Shown here in pieces: positions 1-10,065 of a DNA stretch of 64,000 bases. The notes beneath the pieces were generated by a model. The model was given only the letters and a program-made list of their open reading frames with translations. It searched no databases and was not told the origin of the DNA. Both the position numbers and the translations under genes were made by a program. This DNA is from Flavobacterium sp. LMO8 (GTDB taxonomy: Bacteria; Bacteroidota; Bacteroidia; Flavobacteriales; Flavobacteriaceae): assembly GCF_009495755.1 (NCBI RefSeq), contig NZ_WIBJ01000031.1:228465-292464 (forward strand), in the 5' to 3' direction. Within the stretch, counting starts at the first letter, position 1; each line of letters begins with the position of its first letter.

Positions 1-1292
1 TCTTCGTCAATTCCTAAAGCTTTCATTTTTTCTACTAATACATCGTAACGCTCTTCTCTTTGAGAACCTCCAACGATTTCTCCAATTCCTGGGAATAAGA
101 TGTCCATTGCTCTAACGGTTTCTTTTCCTGGTTCAGTATTGTCGTTTAAACGCATGTAAAACGCTTTAATTTTCGCTGGATAATCAAATAAAATTACCGG
201 ACATTTAAAGTGTTTTTCTACTAAGAAACGTTCGTGCTCACTTTGTAAATCAGCACCCCATTCGTTAATGATGTATTGGAATTTTTTCTTTTTATTTGGA
301 GTTGAATCTTTTAAAATATCAATAGCTTCCGTATAAGAAACACGTTTGAAGTTGTTGTCTATTACAAAACTTAATTTTTCTAAAAGCGTCATTTCGCTTC
401 TATCTGCTTGTGGTTTTGACTTTTCTTCTTCTAACAATCTACTTTCTAAGAATTTCAAATCATCACCACATTTGTCAACGGTATATTTGATAACGTATTT
501 GATGAAATCTTCCGCCAAATCCATGTTATCTGCTAAATCGTTGAAAGCTACTTCTGGCTCAATCATCCAAAACTCTGCTAAGTGACGCGAAGTGTTTGAA
601 TTCTCTGCACGGAATGTAGGTCCAAACGTATAAATTTGACCTAAAGCCATAGCAAAAGTTTCACCTTCTAATTGTCCAGAAACAGTTAAATTGGTTTGTT
701 TTCCGAAGAAATCTTCTTTGTAGTTGATGCTTCCGTCTTCGTTTCTTGGAGTAGAACCATCAATTGGTAAAGCAGTTACTTGGAACATTTCTCCAGCACC
801 TTCGGCATCAGAACCTGTGATGATTGGTGTATTCACATAGAAAAATCCTTTTTCTTGGAAATATTGGTGCACTGCAAAAGCAAGAGTTGAACGCACACGC
901 ATAATTGCTCCAAAAGCATTCGTTCTTACACGTAAATGAGCATTTTCACGTAAAAACTCTAATGAGTGTTTTTTAGGTTGCATTGGGAATTTCTCCGCAT
1001 CACTATCTCCTAAAATCTCTAATTTTGTTACTTGAATTTCTACTTTTTGTCCAGCACCACGGCTTTCTGCCAAGGTTCCAGTAACGCAAATTGCAGCTCC
1101 AGTTGTAATTCTTTTTAAGGTTTCATCAGGTGTGTTTTCAAAATCTACCACACACTGAATATTATGAATGGTTGAACCGTCGTTCAACGCAATAAATTGA
1201 TTGTTTCTAAATGTTCTAACCCAACCTTTTGTTGTTACTTCATGTAATGTTTTCGTACTGTTTAAAAGGTCTATTACTTTTGAGTGTTTCAT
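1..1292 (-). CDS. asnS: Asparagine--tRNA ligase, C-terminus cut by window edge
   Basis: Class II aminoacyl-tRNA synthetase charging tRNA-Asn in the cytoplasm. Reading from the ATG at 1292 there is an N-terminal OB-fold anticodon-binding domain (residues about 15-110, including GWVRTFRNN) and then the catalytic core with a motif 2 stretch (FRAEN, followed by [13 protein letters not shown]). About 430 residues are visible; the family is usually about 480, so class II motif 3 and the C-terminus lie beyond base 1. The last visible stretch ([16 protein letters not shown]) is typical of AsnRS rather than AspRS. The gene is followed downstream on the same strand by whatever precedes the window; the exporter gene upstream ends at 1323, 30 bp away. 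Confidence 0.95.
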   Translation of the reverse strand, partial: MKHSKVIDLLNSTKTLHEVTTKGWVRTFRNNQFIALNDGSTIHNIQCVVDFENTPDETLKRITTGAAICVTGTLAESRGAGQKVEIQVTKLEILGDSDAEKFPMQPKKHSLEFLRENAHLRVRTNAFGAIMRVRSTLAFAVHQYFQEKGFFYVNTPIITGSDAEGAGEMFQVTALPIDGSTPRNEDGSINYKEDFFGKQTNLTVSGQLEGETFAMALGQIYTFGPTFRAENSNTSRHLAEFWMIEPEVAFNDLADNMDLAEDFIKYVIKYTVDKCGDDLKFLESRLLEEEKSKPQADRSEMTLLEKLSFVIDNNFKRVSYTEAIDILKDSTPNKKKKFQYIINEWGADLQSEHERFLVEKHFKCPVILFDYPAKIKAFYMRLNDNTEPGKETVRAMDILFPGIGEIVGGSQREERYDVLVEKMKALGIDE

Positions 1293-1322
1293 TTTGATTT
1301 ATGATTTTAAAATACAAATATA

Positions 1323-3734
1323 CTATTTCTCGTTTGAATTTTCTTCTTCAATATCTTCTGCTAAAATATCTAATGTTGGTTCTAAGAATTCTTGTTGGTT
1401 AGCAATAGTTTTGTCTAAAGAAAGTAATAATGCAGGAAGCAAAATTAAGTTAGATAACATCGCGAATAACAATGTTGTTGCAACCAATCCTCCTAAAGCA
1501 ACTGTTCCTCCAAAATCTGAAAGCGTAAATACTGAGAATCCAAAAAACAATACTACAGAAGTATAAAACATACTGATTCCTGCTTCTTTTAAAGTGGCAT
1601 AAACAGAGCGTTTTATTTTCCAATCGTTCGCTTTTAATTCTTGACGGTATTTAGCCAAAAAGTGAATGGTATCATCTACTGATATTCCGAAAGCAATACT
1701 AAATACTAATATGGTTGAAGGTTTAATTGGAATTCCTAAAAAGCCCATTAATCCTGCGGTCATTACCAAAGGTAAAATATTTGGCAACAATGATACTATA
1801 ATCATCTTAAACGAACGGAACATATATGCCATTAATAGCGAAATTAGAACAATAGCAAAAAGTAACGATTGTACTAAGTTATCAATTAAATAATGAGTTC
1901 CTTTTTCAAACACATAAGCTTTTCCGGTTATGGAAACTTCATAGCGTTCATTTGGAAAAATATGATTGATTTTATCTTGCAAACGTTCTTCAATTTTTTG
2001 CATTTTATCAGTTCCAATATCTCTCATAAAAGTAGTAATTCGAGCATATTGTCCTGTACTATCAACATAACTTTTCAGCATGTTTTCATTTCCTTTTTGA
2101 GTCGAATTTTTGATGTAGGATAAAATAAATGCTTCCTCTTGTTTAGTAGGTAATTCGTAAAATTCCGGATTTCCATTATAGTAAGCTTGTTTGGAATATT
2201 TGACCAAATTCACCACTGAAACGGGTTTTGATAATTCCGGAATTTCTTCAATAGTTTCCTGGAGTTCTTCAATTCGTTTTAATGTAACCGATTTCAAAGC
2301 ACCTTTTGGTCTTTTGGTGTCAACTACAATTTCTAAAGGCATTACTCCGTCAAATTCTTTTTCGTAGAAAACAATATCTTTAAAGAAAGGTGCTTTTTTA
2401 GGCATATCTTCAATGATGCTTCCCGATACTTTAATTTGATAAATTCCGATAATTCCTGAAACTAGTATTCCAATTGCAATTGAAAAAACAGCTACGCGAT
2501 GATGTCTGATTGTATTTTCAATCCAATTTATGAATGCTGCCATATAGTTTTTCCCTAGATGTGCCAAGTGTTTTTCTTTTGGCATTGGCATATAACTATA
2601 AACTATTGGGATGATGATTAAGCATAAAATAAACAAGAAAACAATGTTTAATGAAGCTACAGTTCCAAATTCACTTAACAGTTTACTATCGGTAAAAATA
2701 AAAGTACCAAAACCAGCGGCTGTTGTTATATTGGTTAATAATGTGGCATTTCCAACTTTTGAAATAACTCGTTGCAACGACTTGGCTTTATTGCCATGAT
2801 TCTTAATTTCTTGTTGGTATTTATTGATAAGGAAAATACAATTTGGAATACCAATTACAATAATTAATGGTGGAATAATCGCAGTTAAAACTGTGATTTC
2901 ATATCCCAGAAGACCAAGAGTACCAAACGACCACATTACACCAATGATTACTACAAACATGGAAATCATCGTAGCTCTAAAACTTCTAAAAAAGAAGAAA
3001 AACAACAAAGATGTGATTCCAAGTGCGGCTCCAACAAACAATCCAATTTCACTAATAATGCTATTTGCATTTAATGTTCGAATGTATGGCATTCCCGAAA
3101 CGCGAAGATCTAATCCGGTTTCTTTTTCAAAAGCACTGATTTTTTCTTGGCTAAGATGTTTTTCGATAAAAGCTTTTCTAGCAGGTGTGTTTACAATTTT
3201 TTTATCCATATAAATTGCAAAACGAACAGCGCCACTTTCTTTGTTAAAAAGCATTCCTTCGTAAAAAGGTAAGTCGTTAAAGAATTCTTTTTCTTTTATT
3301 TTGAGATAAACATCAGAAATACTATCGTTGTTTATGAATGATTTGAGTTTGAATTTTTGAGTAATTGTATCTTTTTCTAATACTCGTAAATCTTCAATAG
3401 AAAGTGTAAGTTCAGTTGCTTTGTCTTTTTTGATTTCAGAAACAAATTTTTCCCAAGCTTTATAATTTTTTTCGGTAAAGAAATTTTTGTCTTTAAATCC
3501 TAGAACAACTAAATTTCCTTCTTCACCAAATTTTTCTAAAAACGAATTATACTGAATATTTACCTCATGATCATCAGGTAATAAGTTGGCTTCGGTAAAG
3601 GTAAAACGCATATTTTGCCATTGGAAAGCCATGAAAATGGTAAAAAGCAAAACAAGAATTAAAAGAAAAACGCGATTTCTTAAAATTTTACCGGCAATAT
3701 AATCCCAAAAACTGGTGCTTAACCACTTTAACAT
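1323..3734 (-). CDS. MMPL/RND-family (Patched-like) transporter permease
   Basis: Large inner-membrane transporter of 803 residues with the duplicated RND plan: one membrane segment near residues 20-35, a first periplasmic region to about 220, a block of membrane helices at about 225-385, a helix at about 410-430, a second periplasmic region to about 620, then a second helix block to about 775. Segments such as FGISVDDTIHFLAKYRQEL in the second half match the MMPL/SSD signature. This type exports lipids, hopanoids or other hydrophobic molecules in relatives; the substrate here cannot be told from sequence. The C-terminal tail is acidic and cytoplasmic. It lies between asnS and a DUF5686 outer-membrane gene with 75 bp to the latter, so co-transcription is possible. 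No adaptor or outer-membrane channel gene is adjacent, which is usual for MMPL types. Confidence 0.85.
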   Translation of the reverse strand: MLKWLSTSFWDYIAGKILRNRVFLLILVLLFTIFMAFQWQNMRFTFTEANLLPDDHEVNIQYNSFLEKFGEEGNLVVLGFKDKNFFTEKNYKAWEKFVSEIKKDKATELTLSIEDLRVLEKDTITQKFKLKSFINNDSISDVYLKIKEKEFFNDLPFYEGMLFNKESGAVRFAIYMDKKIVNTPARKAFIEKHLSQEKISAFEKETGLDLRVSGMPYIRTLNANSIISEIGLFVGAALGITSLLFFFFFRSFRATMISMFVVIIGVMWSFGTLGLLGYEITVLTAIIPPLIIVIGIPNCIFLINKYQQEIKNHGNKAKSLQRVISKVGNATLLTNITTAAGFGTFIFTDSKLLSEFGTVASLNIVFLFILCLIIIPIVYSYMPMPKEKHLAHLGKNYMAAFINWIENTIRHHRVAVFSIAIGILVSGIIGIYQIKVSGSIIEDMPKKAPFFKDIVFYEKEFDGVMPLEIVVDTKRPKGALKSVTLKRIEELQETIEEIPELSKPVSVVNLVKYSKQAYYNGNPEFYELPTKQEEAFILSYIKNSTQKGNENMLKSYVDSTGQYARITTFMRDIGTDKMQKIEERLQDKINHIFPNERYEVSITGKAYVFEKGTHYLIDNLVQSLLFAIVLISLLMAYMFRSFKMIIVSLLPNILPLVMTAGLMGFLGIPIKPSTILVFSIAFGISVDDTIHFLAKYRQELKANDWKIKRSVYATLKEAGISMFYTSVVLFFGFSVFTLSDFGGTVALGGLVATTLLFAMLSNLILLPALLLSLDKTIANQQEFLEPTLDILAEDIEEENSNEK

Positions 3735-3809
3735 CTCTCAAAAATTAGGGTGCAAAGGTAAAGGTTTTTGCTTAATTTATTGGTTTAGAGTGTAAGATTT
3801 AGTTTAATT

Positions 3810-6293
3810 TTACAGTCCTAAATCCAAATGATACGAAATTTTTATAGCAATATTGTCATCAAAATTAGCTAATTGATATGGTCCATATCTGTAAAAAGCT
3901 ACTAAACCAATTCCTTTGTATATTTTATTACATTCAATTCCGCTTTCAAAAAAGCCGTCTTCCATAGTTTTGTAGTTGATACCAATATGCTGATTATTGT
4001 TGTTATCTGAACCGACTGCCATTCTTGTAACAATGGTAAATTCTGGGTTAATTTTATAACCTAATTTAATTTTATTAAAAGTATGTTTTAACTGTAATGA
4101 AGCGTATTTATTAGAGAAGAATTCATTAAAATACATGGTTTCAAAACTGTTTTTTCCTGCAAAAGTTACTCGTTGTAAGATAGCCTCACGATTTAAATTA
4201 TTAGGAACAATACTGTATAAATGAGTAATTGGAACATCACCAAACGCTATACCAGTTTGAAACAAAAACGAACTTTTTTGTCCAGATAAATAAGGTAATT
4301 CATAGAAAGTTTTGAAATCTATTTTTGAAAAGGCAAAATCATTTTCTAACACACCAGGTAGAGTTTGTGTAAGTTGAAGCGAAAATTTTGGATGGCGTTT
4401 TTCATATTCAATTTTTCCAAATGGTGTTTGCATGTAATTGCTAAAAGGATTCCATTGAAAAGCTAGCTGAACTGCTGTTATATTATAATTGGTGAATGCT
4501 TTACCATTTTTTACAAAAGTATAATTAAACAGGGGTTGAATTTGATTATGAGAAACTCCTAAATAACTCGATGTTTTTGGTAAAACTTTACTTTCTATAA
4601 AAACCGAACTCATTCTATTGTTGTAAAAAGTGGAAATATTGATTGGTCGAGGATCATAAATTTTAAATCTTCGAGAATCTGTAATAAAATAGGTTTGTGC
4701 AATCTCGCTAATATCTTCTGAATAAGATGCACTAACCCATGTTTCAGATTTTGAGTGCGCCAAAAAGGAAGGTGTAATTCCGTATTTGAATTCGTCATCT
4801 TTTAATCCGTAGGCACAATAAAAAGTCACTTTGTATTTTTCAGAAAGTTTAGAATTTGTAACAGCTCCAGCTCCAAATCTAAAGCCTTCGAAATTATTAT
4901 ATTTAACAATACTTCTTAGGTCGATATCAAATATTGAAACTGGAAAATAGCCATTGATAATTTTTCTTCCCAAGAATAGTTTGTGTTCAATTCGTTCTGA
5001 AAGTGATAGACTGTCAATTGAAGTATAAGTTCGGAGTTTTCTCTTATCGAGTGAATCTTTTTTAAACGTATTCCAATACTCGCTTTCTTGTTTTAAACTC
5101 GATTGAGGAACTTCAATTTTTACTCTCGGTTTAGAAATAGTAATTGGTTTATTGATTTCAATATCAAAAGGTGTAGATTCTAAAGAAATATAGGCCTGAT
5201 CAGTAGTGTTTTTACTTTCAACTTCACCTAAATCAGAACTAAATTTTATAGTACCTCCTAAGATTTTAATATCGTCTTGGTTATTTCCTTTTGAAACTTT
5301 GAATTTTCTGTTTTTTGGAAACCAAATATCAATATCTTTTCTATAATCAAATGTGTAAGTAGCATTGATATTTACAATGCCATAAATACGAAAATAGGCT
5401 TTACAAATAGCATAATTTTGAGAATCGATATAAAGTAGCCCTCTTAATCGATTGGTATTGAGCTTTTTTGGTTCAAAATAAATTCGGTAAGCATTTCTGC
5501 CATCTATTTTTACAGAATCAATTAATTTGTAATTGTAAAGATTACGTCCAAAATTTGAAATTGGATTTTGCACCGGAATTTCTAAAATCTCAAACGGATT
5601 TTCATACACTGAATAGGAGATTAGTTTTAAACCTAAATATTCATAAACAGGTTGCTCAAAACCTGCCATTCTAGTGGCTAAAACTGTTTCTTTGCTTTGA
5701 TATTGATTATGTTGAATTAAATTAACTTTTTCAGTTTGATACAAATGTTGTCTTTCTGAGAACTTCTTAAATCTGTAATTTGATGAATCTAGTTTGATTA
5801 AAGATTTTCTAAAAAGTCTTTTTTTATAAATGGTATCAATTTTTGATGAAATACTATCCGGATTTGCTGTTACTTGAACGTATTCGTAGTTTTTATATTG
5901 AAAACTCGAAAGTGCTTTTTCAGGGTCATTCGATTTTCGATTTTCAATTACTTTTTTGATAATGTTGTTAACGCTGTTTTCTGTATAGATTTCGGTTTTT
6001 TTTTCGTTTAAATCGTTTATTAACTTAATCGTAACATTGACAACCCTTGGTTCTGGATAAGTTATTTTTTCATAATAACCTTTAAAATTTACTTTTATGG
6101 GTAATTTAAAATCTTTAACTTCAACTGTGAATTTTCCTTCCCAGTCGGCATTGAATTTAGTGTTGTTATAAGTAATTGTAGCAAAAGCAATAGGCACTTT
6201 TGAATCAAAGTCGATAATTTGTCCTTTTATTTTGGTTTGCGCTACTAAACTGTTGGTGATGATAAAGCACAAAAAAAGCCAAAAATATTTCAT
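3810..6293 (-). CDS. DUF5686 / carboxypeptidase-regulatory-like outer-membrane protein
   Basis: 827 residues with a signal peptide (residues 1-19, ending LVAQ), a CarboxypepD_reg-like beta-sandwich at about 20-95 (IDFDSKVPIAFATITYNN), and a long C-terminal region rich in alternating aromatic beta strands that looks like an outer-membrane barrel, ending in a typical barrel tail (KISYHLDLGL). This is the DUF5686 architecture common in Bacteroidetes; its function is unknown. I infer an outer-membrane location. It is followed by the RND exporter gene on the same strand. Confidence 0.8.
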   Translation of the reverse strand: MKYFWLFLCFIITNSLVAQTKIKGQIIDFDSKVPIAFATITYNNTKFNADWEGKFTVEVKDFKLPIKVNFKGYYEKITYPEPRVVNVTIKLINDLNEKKTEIYTENSVNNIIKKVIENRKSNDPEKALSSFQYKNYEYVQVTANPDSISSKIDTIYKKRLFRKSLIKLDSSNYRFKKFSERQHLYQTEKVNLIQHNQYQSKETVLATRMAGFEQPVYEYLGLKLISYSVYENPFEILEIPVQNPISNFGRNLYNYKLIDSVKIDGRNAYRIYFEPKKLNTNRLRGLLYIDSQNYAICKAYFRIYGIVNINATYTFDYRKDIDIWFPKNRKFKVSKGNNQDDIKILGGTIKFSSDLGEVESKNTTDQAYISLESTPFDIEINKPITISKPRVKIEVPQSSLKQESEYWNTFKKDSLDKRKLRTYTSIDSLSLSERIEHKLFLGRKIINGYFPVSIFDIDLRSIVKYNNFEGFRFGAGAVTNSKLSEKYKVTFYCAYGLKDDEFKYGITPSFLAHSKSETWVSASYSEDISEIAQTYFITDSRRFKIYDPRPINISTFYNNRMSSVFIESKVLPKTSSYLGVSHNQIQPLFNYTFVKNGKAFTNYNITAVQLAFQWNPFSNYMQTPFGKIEYEKRHPKFSLQLTQTLPGVLENDFAFSKIDFKTFYELPYLSGQKSSFLFQTGIAFGDVPITHLYSIVPNNLNREAILQRVTFAGKNSFETMYFNEFFSNKYASLQLKHTFNKIKLGYKINPEFTIVTRMAVGSDNNNNQHIGINYKTMEDGFFESGIECNKIYKGIGLVAFYRYGPYQLANFDDNIAIKISYHLDLGL

Positions 6294-6371
6294 GTAAGTA
6301 ATTTCAAGTATTTCTACAAATATATTGTTTTTTTTAGTTCAATATCATGATATTTAATCATTGAATTCTTT

Positions 6372-6409
6372 TAAAAATAAAAAAACTCCCAATATTGAAT
6401 TGAGAGTTT
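6372..6409 (-). terminator. Rho-independent terminator after frr
   Basis: Minus-strand hairpin (6-bp outer stem 6383-6388 with 6404-6409) followed on the minus strand by a T-rich run (plus-strand A run 6374-6385). It sits just downstream of the frr stop codon. Confidence 0.7.
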
Positions 6410-6455
6410 AAATGTAATTTTATAAGAGTTCCGTAGGAACGAAATTTTGGTAAAA

Positions 6456-7019
6456 TTATACTTTCATGATTTCAGCTTCTTTAACAGCTAAAAGTTCATC
6501 TATTTTCTTGATGAAAGAATCGGTTAATTTTTGAACATCTTCCTCTGCTTTTTTGCAAATATCTTCTGCAGTTCCGTCTTTTTCTTCTTTTTTGATGTCA
6601 GAATTAGCATCTTTTCTGTGGTTTCTGATGCCAATTTTAGCATCTTCAGCTTCAGCTTTTGCTTGTTTTACCAAGTCGCGTCTTCTTTCTTCAGTTAATG
6701 CTGGAATATTGATGATGATGTTGTCGCCGTTGTTCATTGGGTTTAACCCTAAATTAGCAATCATAATTGCTTTTTCAATAGGATGCAACATGTTTTTTTC
6801 CCAAGGTGTTACCGTTAATGTACGCGCATCAGGAGCATTAATGTTAGCAACTTGCGATAATGCAGTTTGTGAACCATAATAATCTACAAATACACCACCT
6901 AACATTTGAGGTGAAGCTTTCCCTGCTCTAATATTTAAAAATTCTTTCTCTAAATGCGCAACCGAACCTACCATAGCTTCTTTTGCACTGTCTAAAATAA
7001 AGTTAATTTCTTCTGTCAT
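6456..7019 (-). CDS. frr: Ribosome recycling factor
   Basis: 187 residues, the normal size for RRF, which with EF-G splits the post-termination ribosome. Family signatures are present: LNIRAGKASPQML near residues 27-39, the domain II segment around residues 60-85 (INAPDARTLTVTPW), and the C-terminal helix with TEERRRDLVKQAKAEAEDAKI. It lies 70 bp downstream of pyrH on the same strand, the usual bacterial neighbourhood. The spacer between them carries a dispersed repeat motif listed separately. A hairpin terminator follows. Confidence 0.97.
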   Translation of the reverse strand: MTEEINFILDSAKEAMVGSVAHLEKEFLNIRAGKASPQMLGGVFVDYYGSQTALSQVANINAPDARTLTVTPWEKNMLHPIEKAIMIANLGLNPMNNGDNIIINIPALTEERRRDLVKQAKAEAEDAKIGIRNHRKDANSDIKKEEKDGTAEDICKKAEEDVQKLTDSFIKKIDELLAVKEAEIMKV

Positions 7020-7025
7020 TTTTTT

Positions 7026-7045
7026 GTTTCAAGTTTAAGGTTTCA
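7026..7045. repeat. 20-bp dispersed spacer repeat, copy 1
   Basis: A 20-base motif (GTTTCAAGTTTAAGGTTTCA) between pyrH and frr. The identical 20-mer recurs at 49119-49138 between two other co-directional genes, where it forms one arm of a hairpin. Confidence 0.7.
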
Positions 7046-7089
7046 GGTTTCAAGTTAAGAACAATTACAACATGAAACGTGAAACAAAA

Positions 7090-7797
7090 TTATATTGTTA
7101 CCTTTGTTCCGATAGTTTCTCCTTCGCATACTTTTAATAAGTTACCATCTTTATTCATATCGAATACAATAATAGGCAATTTATTTTCTTGACTCAATGT
7201 AAAAGCAGTTGTGTCCATTACATTTAATCCTTTTGCTAATACATCTTCAAACGAAATAAAGTCAAATTTTACCGCATCAGCATTTTTTTCTGGATCTGAA
7301 GTGTAAACACCATCAACGCGAGTTCCTTTTAAGATTACGTCAGCACCTACTTCAATTCCTCTTAAAACTGCAGCAGTGTCAGTTGTGAAATACGGATTTC
7401 CTGTTCCTGCACCAAAAATCACGATTCTTCCTTTTTCTAAATGACGCGTTGCTCTTCTTTTGATATAAGGTTCAGCAATTGCTTCAATTTTTAAAGCCGT
7501 TTGTAAACGGGTTTGCATTCCAGCTTCTTCTAAAGCGCCTTGTAAAGCCATTCCATTGATAACTGTTGCTAACATTCCCATATAATCCCCTTGCACTCTA
7601 TCCATGCCGTTACTCGCGCCAGCTACACCTCTAAAAATGTTTCCACCACCAATAACGATAGCGATTTCTACTCCTTTATCGTGAATTTGTTTTATCTCTT
7701 CAGCGTACTCAGCTAAGCGTTGTGGGTCAATTCCATATTGTCTTTCGCCCATTAAAGCTTCACCGCTTAATTTTAGAAGAATTCTTTTGTATTTCAT
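7090..7797 (-). CDS. pyrH: UMP kinase
   Basis: 235 residues, amino-acid-kinase fold; phosphorylates UMP to UDP in pyrimidine nucleotide synthesis. Seen: N-terminal LKLSGEAL phosphate-binding segment (residues 7-14), GGGNIFRG near residue 51, and [13 protein letters not shown] near residue 130, all hallmark UMPK motifs. The ATG at 7797 gives the standard start. It precedes frr by 70 bp on the same strand and probably shares a transcript with it; a -7 box lies upstream at 7872-7879. Confidence 0.97.
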   Translation of the reverse strand: MKYKRILLKLSGEALMGERQYGIDPQRLAEYAEEIKQIHDKGVEIAIVIGGGNIFRGVAGASNGMDRVQGDYMGMLATVINGMALQGALEEAGMQTRLQTALKIEAIAEPYIKRRATRHLEKGRIVIFGAGTGNPYFTTDTAAVLRGIEVGADVILKGTRVDGVYTSDPEKNADAVKFDFISFEDVLAKGLNVMDTTAFTLSQENKLPIIVFDMNKDGNLLKVCEGETIGTKVTI

Positions 7798-7871
7798 TCC
7801 AGTTTATTTTTTTTATGGAGTCATGCTTTCGCAAGCTCAAGTCATTTTGTCGTGTTGTATTATTTGTGGTG

Positions 7872-7879
7872 CAAATATA
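7872..7879 (-). promoter_or_regulatory. Candidate -7 box for pyrH-frr
   Basis: Reads TATATTTG on the minus strand, an exact match to the Bacteroidetes -7 consensus TAnnTTTG. No clear TTG at -33. It would give a leader of about 65 nt that includes a short hairpin with GCGA tetraloop (plus strand 7830-7841 region). Confidence 0.45.
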
Positions 7880-7916
7880 GTTAAATAGCTTTTTTCTAAA
7901 AAAAATGTTTTGACAT

Positions 7917-8699
7917 TTATGTTGCTAAATTTTCAAATGTCTTTTTTGCTTCGTTATAGCCTGTTTCAAATATTAAATCCATTTTAGATTTATTGGTTTC
8001 AAACGTACTAAAGTTAATCAATTCTTTGGGTTCTATGATTAAATCGCAATGATTAAATTTTTGAAGATTGGAATTAGCTGTTAATAATTCTAATGCGCGA
8101 TATGTTACGGATTTGATTGAATTCAGATTTTTAGCTTCGATATTTTGAACTGGACTTACGTAAACACCGATAATTGAATCACATTTTCCTTGTAATAAAT
8201 CGGCTGGGAAATGATTCAAAATGCCGCCATCACTGTATAATTTTTCTTTAATCACGTAAGGCGAAATCATGCCAGGGACTGCAGTTGAAGCTAAAACAGC
8301 ATCTACAATTTTGGTTTCGGGACTAAAAATTTTTAGTTTTCCTTTTACCATATCGGTTGCCGTGATGTAAGTCGGAATTTTTAAATCGCTAAGTGTAGTA
8401 GTTTCTCCAAAAATCTCTTCAAAATATTTTTTGAATGATTCTGAATCTACAATTCCAGGTTTTTTAAACGTAAAATGTTTCCAATGAAAAAAATAAATCG
8501 ACTTGAAAAAATCTAAAATTTCTTCTGGCTTTTTACCAAATGCATACATAGTTCCTACAATGGCTCCTGCGCTTGAGCCTGAAATACAAGAAGGTTCAAT
8601 GCCTTGTTCGGTTAAGAATTTTAAAACTCCAGCATGAGCAATTCCTTTGGAACCACCACCAGAAAGCGCTAATCCGATTGATTTTGAAGTTAAATCCAT
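7917..8699 (-). CDS. Patatin-like phospholipase
   Basis: Predicted serine acyl hydrolase of the patatin family, 260 residues from the ATG at 8699 (an upstream in-frame TTG at 8708 is less likely). Seen: the oxyanion-hole glycine motif SGGGSKG at residues 13-19, the nucleophile elbow GSSAG at 41-45 (Ser43), and the catalytic Asp in YSDGGILNHFP in the second half. No signal peptide or membrane segment, so probably cytoplasmic or peripheral. It is close to the RssA/YchK type of bacterial patatin. It is divergent from the thioredoxin-like gene starting at 8764. Confidence 0.85.
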   Translation of the reverse strand: MDLTSKSIGLALSGGGSKGIAHAGVLKFLTEQGIEPSCISGSSAGAIVGTMYAFGKKPEEILDFFKSIYFFHWKHFTFKKPGIVDSESFKKYFEEIFGETTTLSDLKIPTYITATDMVKGKLKIFSPETKIVDAVLASTAVPGMISPYVIKEKLYSDGGILNHFPADLLQGKCDSIIGVYVSPVQNIEAKNLNSIKSVTYRALELLTANSNLQKFNHCDLIIEPKELINFSTFETNKSKMDLIFETGYNEAKKTFENLAT

Positions 8700-8737
8700 A
8701 TGTAACAATTCTTACATTTAATTTCCAAAATTAGACT

Positions 8738-8745
8738 TAAATTTG
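8738..8745 (+). promoter_or_regulatory. Candidate -7 box for the thioredoxin-like gene
   Basis: TAAATTTG matches TAnnTTTG and lies 18 bp before the ATG at 8764, leaving only a short leader. Confidence 0.4.
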
Positions 8746-8763
8746 CCAAATAAAGTTAAGAAG

Positions 8764-9369
8764 ATGATAAATACTTTAAAGCAAGCATTAGAAAATAGTT
8801 TTTCTTTTGCCGATTACAGAAAAAAAGTAACCAGTTTAATTGCTGAAGGAAAATCTACGGGTCATACACAATCGGAAGATTTATTAAAATATTCCGAACT
8901 AAACGAAACCAGAATGAATCGTTTAGAAAAAACTATAGAAGTTACACCTGAAACGAAAGCTAAACTCCAAAACTTAGATAAAAAATACATTTGGTTAGTG
9001 CTAAGCGAAGGTTGGTGCGGTGATGCTGCGCAAATTGTTCCTGTAATTCATAAAATGGCAGACGCAACAGATAAGGTTGAATTAAAAATTGCTTTGCGCG
9101 ATGATAACGATGCTTTAATGCAACATTTTTTAACGAATGGAGGAAAAGCCATTCCAAAATTAATCGTTTTAGATGCTGAAACTTTAGAAGTAATTGCTGA
9201 TTGGGGACCAAGACCTCATGATGCCAAACAATTGATTTTAGATTACAAAGCGGCTCATGGAGTAGTAGATGAAACGGCTAAAATTGAATTACAAAAATGG
9301 TATTTACACGATAAAGGAATTTCGATTCAGAATGAAATTGTGGAAATGCATGAGCAAGTTTTAAGTTAA
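8764..9369 (+). CDS. Thioredoxin-like protein with degenerate active site
   Basis: 201 residues. The start is the ATG at 8764; a TTG at 8743 lies upstream but overlaps the -7 box. A helical N-terminal region (1-70) precedes a thioredoxin fold whose active-site segment is GWCGDAAQ: Cys85 is kept but the second Cys of CxxC is replaced (C-G-D-A), so a classical dithiol-disulfide exchange is not possible. The cis-proline region (GKAIPKLIVLD) is present. This resembles the Thioredoxin_9 family found widely in Bacteroidetes; substrate unknown. No signal peptide, so cytoplasmic. Confidence 0.75.
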   Translation: MINTLKQALENSFSFADYRKKVTSLIAEGKSTGHTQSEDLLKYSELNETRMNRLEKTIEVTPETKAKLQNLDKKYIWLVLSEGWCGDAAQIVPVIHKMADATDKVELKIALRDDNDALMQHFLTNGGKAIPKLIVLDAETLEVIADWGPRPHDAKQLILDYKAAHGVVDETAKIELQKWYLHDKGISIQNEIVEMHEQVLS

Positions 9370-9378
9370 AATATTGGA

Positions 9379-9396
9379 ACGCGGATGACGCGGATG
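9379..9396. repeat. Tandem 9-bp repeat in a spacer
   Basis: Two perfect copies of ACGCGGATG in tandem, in a spacer that continues with ACAGATTTAAACGG. From memory, similar 'cgcggat ... acagattta' spacer sequence is dispersed in Flavobacterium genomes; not verified here. Confidence 0.5.
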
Positions 9397-9446
9397 TTTT
9401 ACAACACAGATTTAAACGGTTTTTATTAAACTTTGTGAAACAAAAA

Positions 9447-10064
9447 TCATTTAATTGTTCCAATAATCCTCAACTTATCAGAAGTGGAAATTCCGCCAGG
9501 GTTACAACCAAGTTGCCCTTCCGGGATTTCCATTTTTAGTTTTTCATAATAGTCGGCCCAAACTTCAAAATATTCGTTCGATTTAGGTGATTTGAAAGTC
9601 ATTGGATACAAATCAAATAAAGGTTTTTTGTACGAATGTAAAAACGCATCGTAAATTAATTCCGAACAATAATACTTTCCATTGTTGTACAAATATTCAT
9701 CATCATAAGGAACGCCAACTTGCTGCAATGAAAAAGTAATGGCTTCTGGAATATATTTTCGGTATTTGCGTTTCAATCTTCCAACAAACATTTCTTCATT
9801 TGTGTAGCTTTTAAAGGTTTTATATGGTGCTATTTTAACCGCTTTTCCAGCAGCTTCAATTACAAATATTGAATCATTTTTGACATACACCATTCCTAAA
9901 TGACTAAAATCTTTTCCTTGATAGCCTTCGGTAACTTCGTTAATGGCTTCACAAAGTGGACCGCAATTCATCGACTGAAATAAAATGTCGCCTGTTTTTA
10001 GTTTTATGTTTTGGGAAAAACTATAAAAAGAAAACCATAAGGTGAATAGGATAATTTTTTTCAT
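9447..10064 (-). CDS. YiiX/YebB-like NlpC/P60 cysteine hydrolase
   Basis: 205 residues with a signal peptide (residues 1-18, ending SFSQ). The papain-like permuted NlpC/P60 fold of the YiiX family is supported by His55 (FSHLGMVY) and Cys133 (YYCSELIYDAF), the likely catalytic pair, and by the conserved tail CNPGGISTSD. Such proteins cleave amide or ester bonds in the envelope; the exact substrate is unknown. It is the last gene of the run starting at ftsX, separated by 1 bp from the preceding gene. Confidence 0.8.
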   Translation of the reverse strand: MKKIILFTLWFSFYSFSQNIKLKTGDILFQSMNCGPLCEAINEVTEGYQGKDFSHLGMVYVKNDSIFVIEAAGKAVKIAPYKTFKSYTNEEMFVGRLKRKYRKYIPEAITFSLQQVGVPYDDEYLYNNGKYYCSELIYDAFLHSYKKPLFDLYPMTFKSPKSNEYFEVWADYYEKLKMEIPEGQLGCNPGGISTSDKLRIIGTIK

Positions 10065-10065
10065 T

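Noticed and set aside
1323..3734. Plus-strand open frames opposite the RND transporter (1201-1566, 1666-1893, 2824-3213)
   Set aside because: Shadows of a well-supported transporter on the other strand; no signature of their own.
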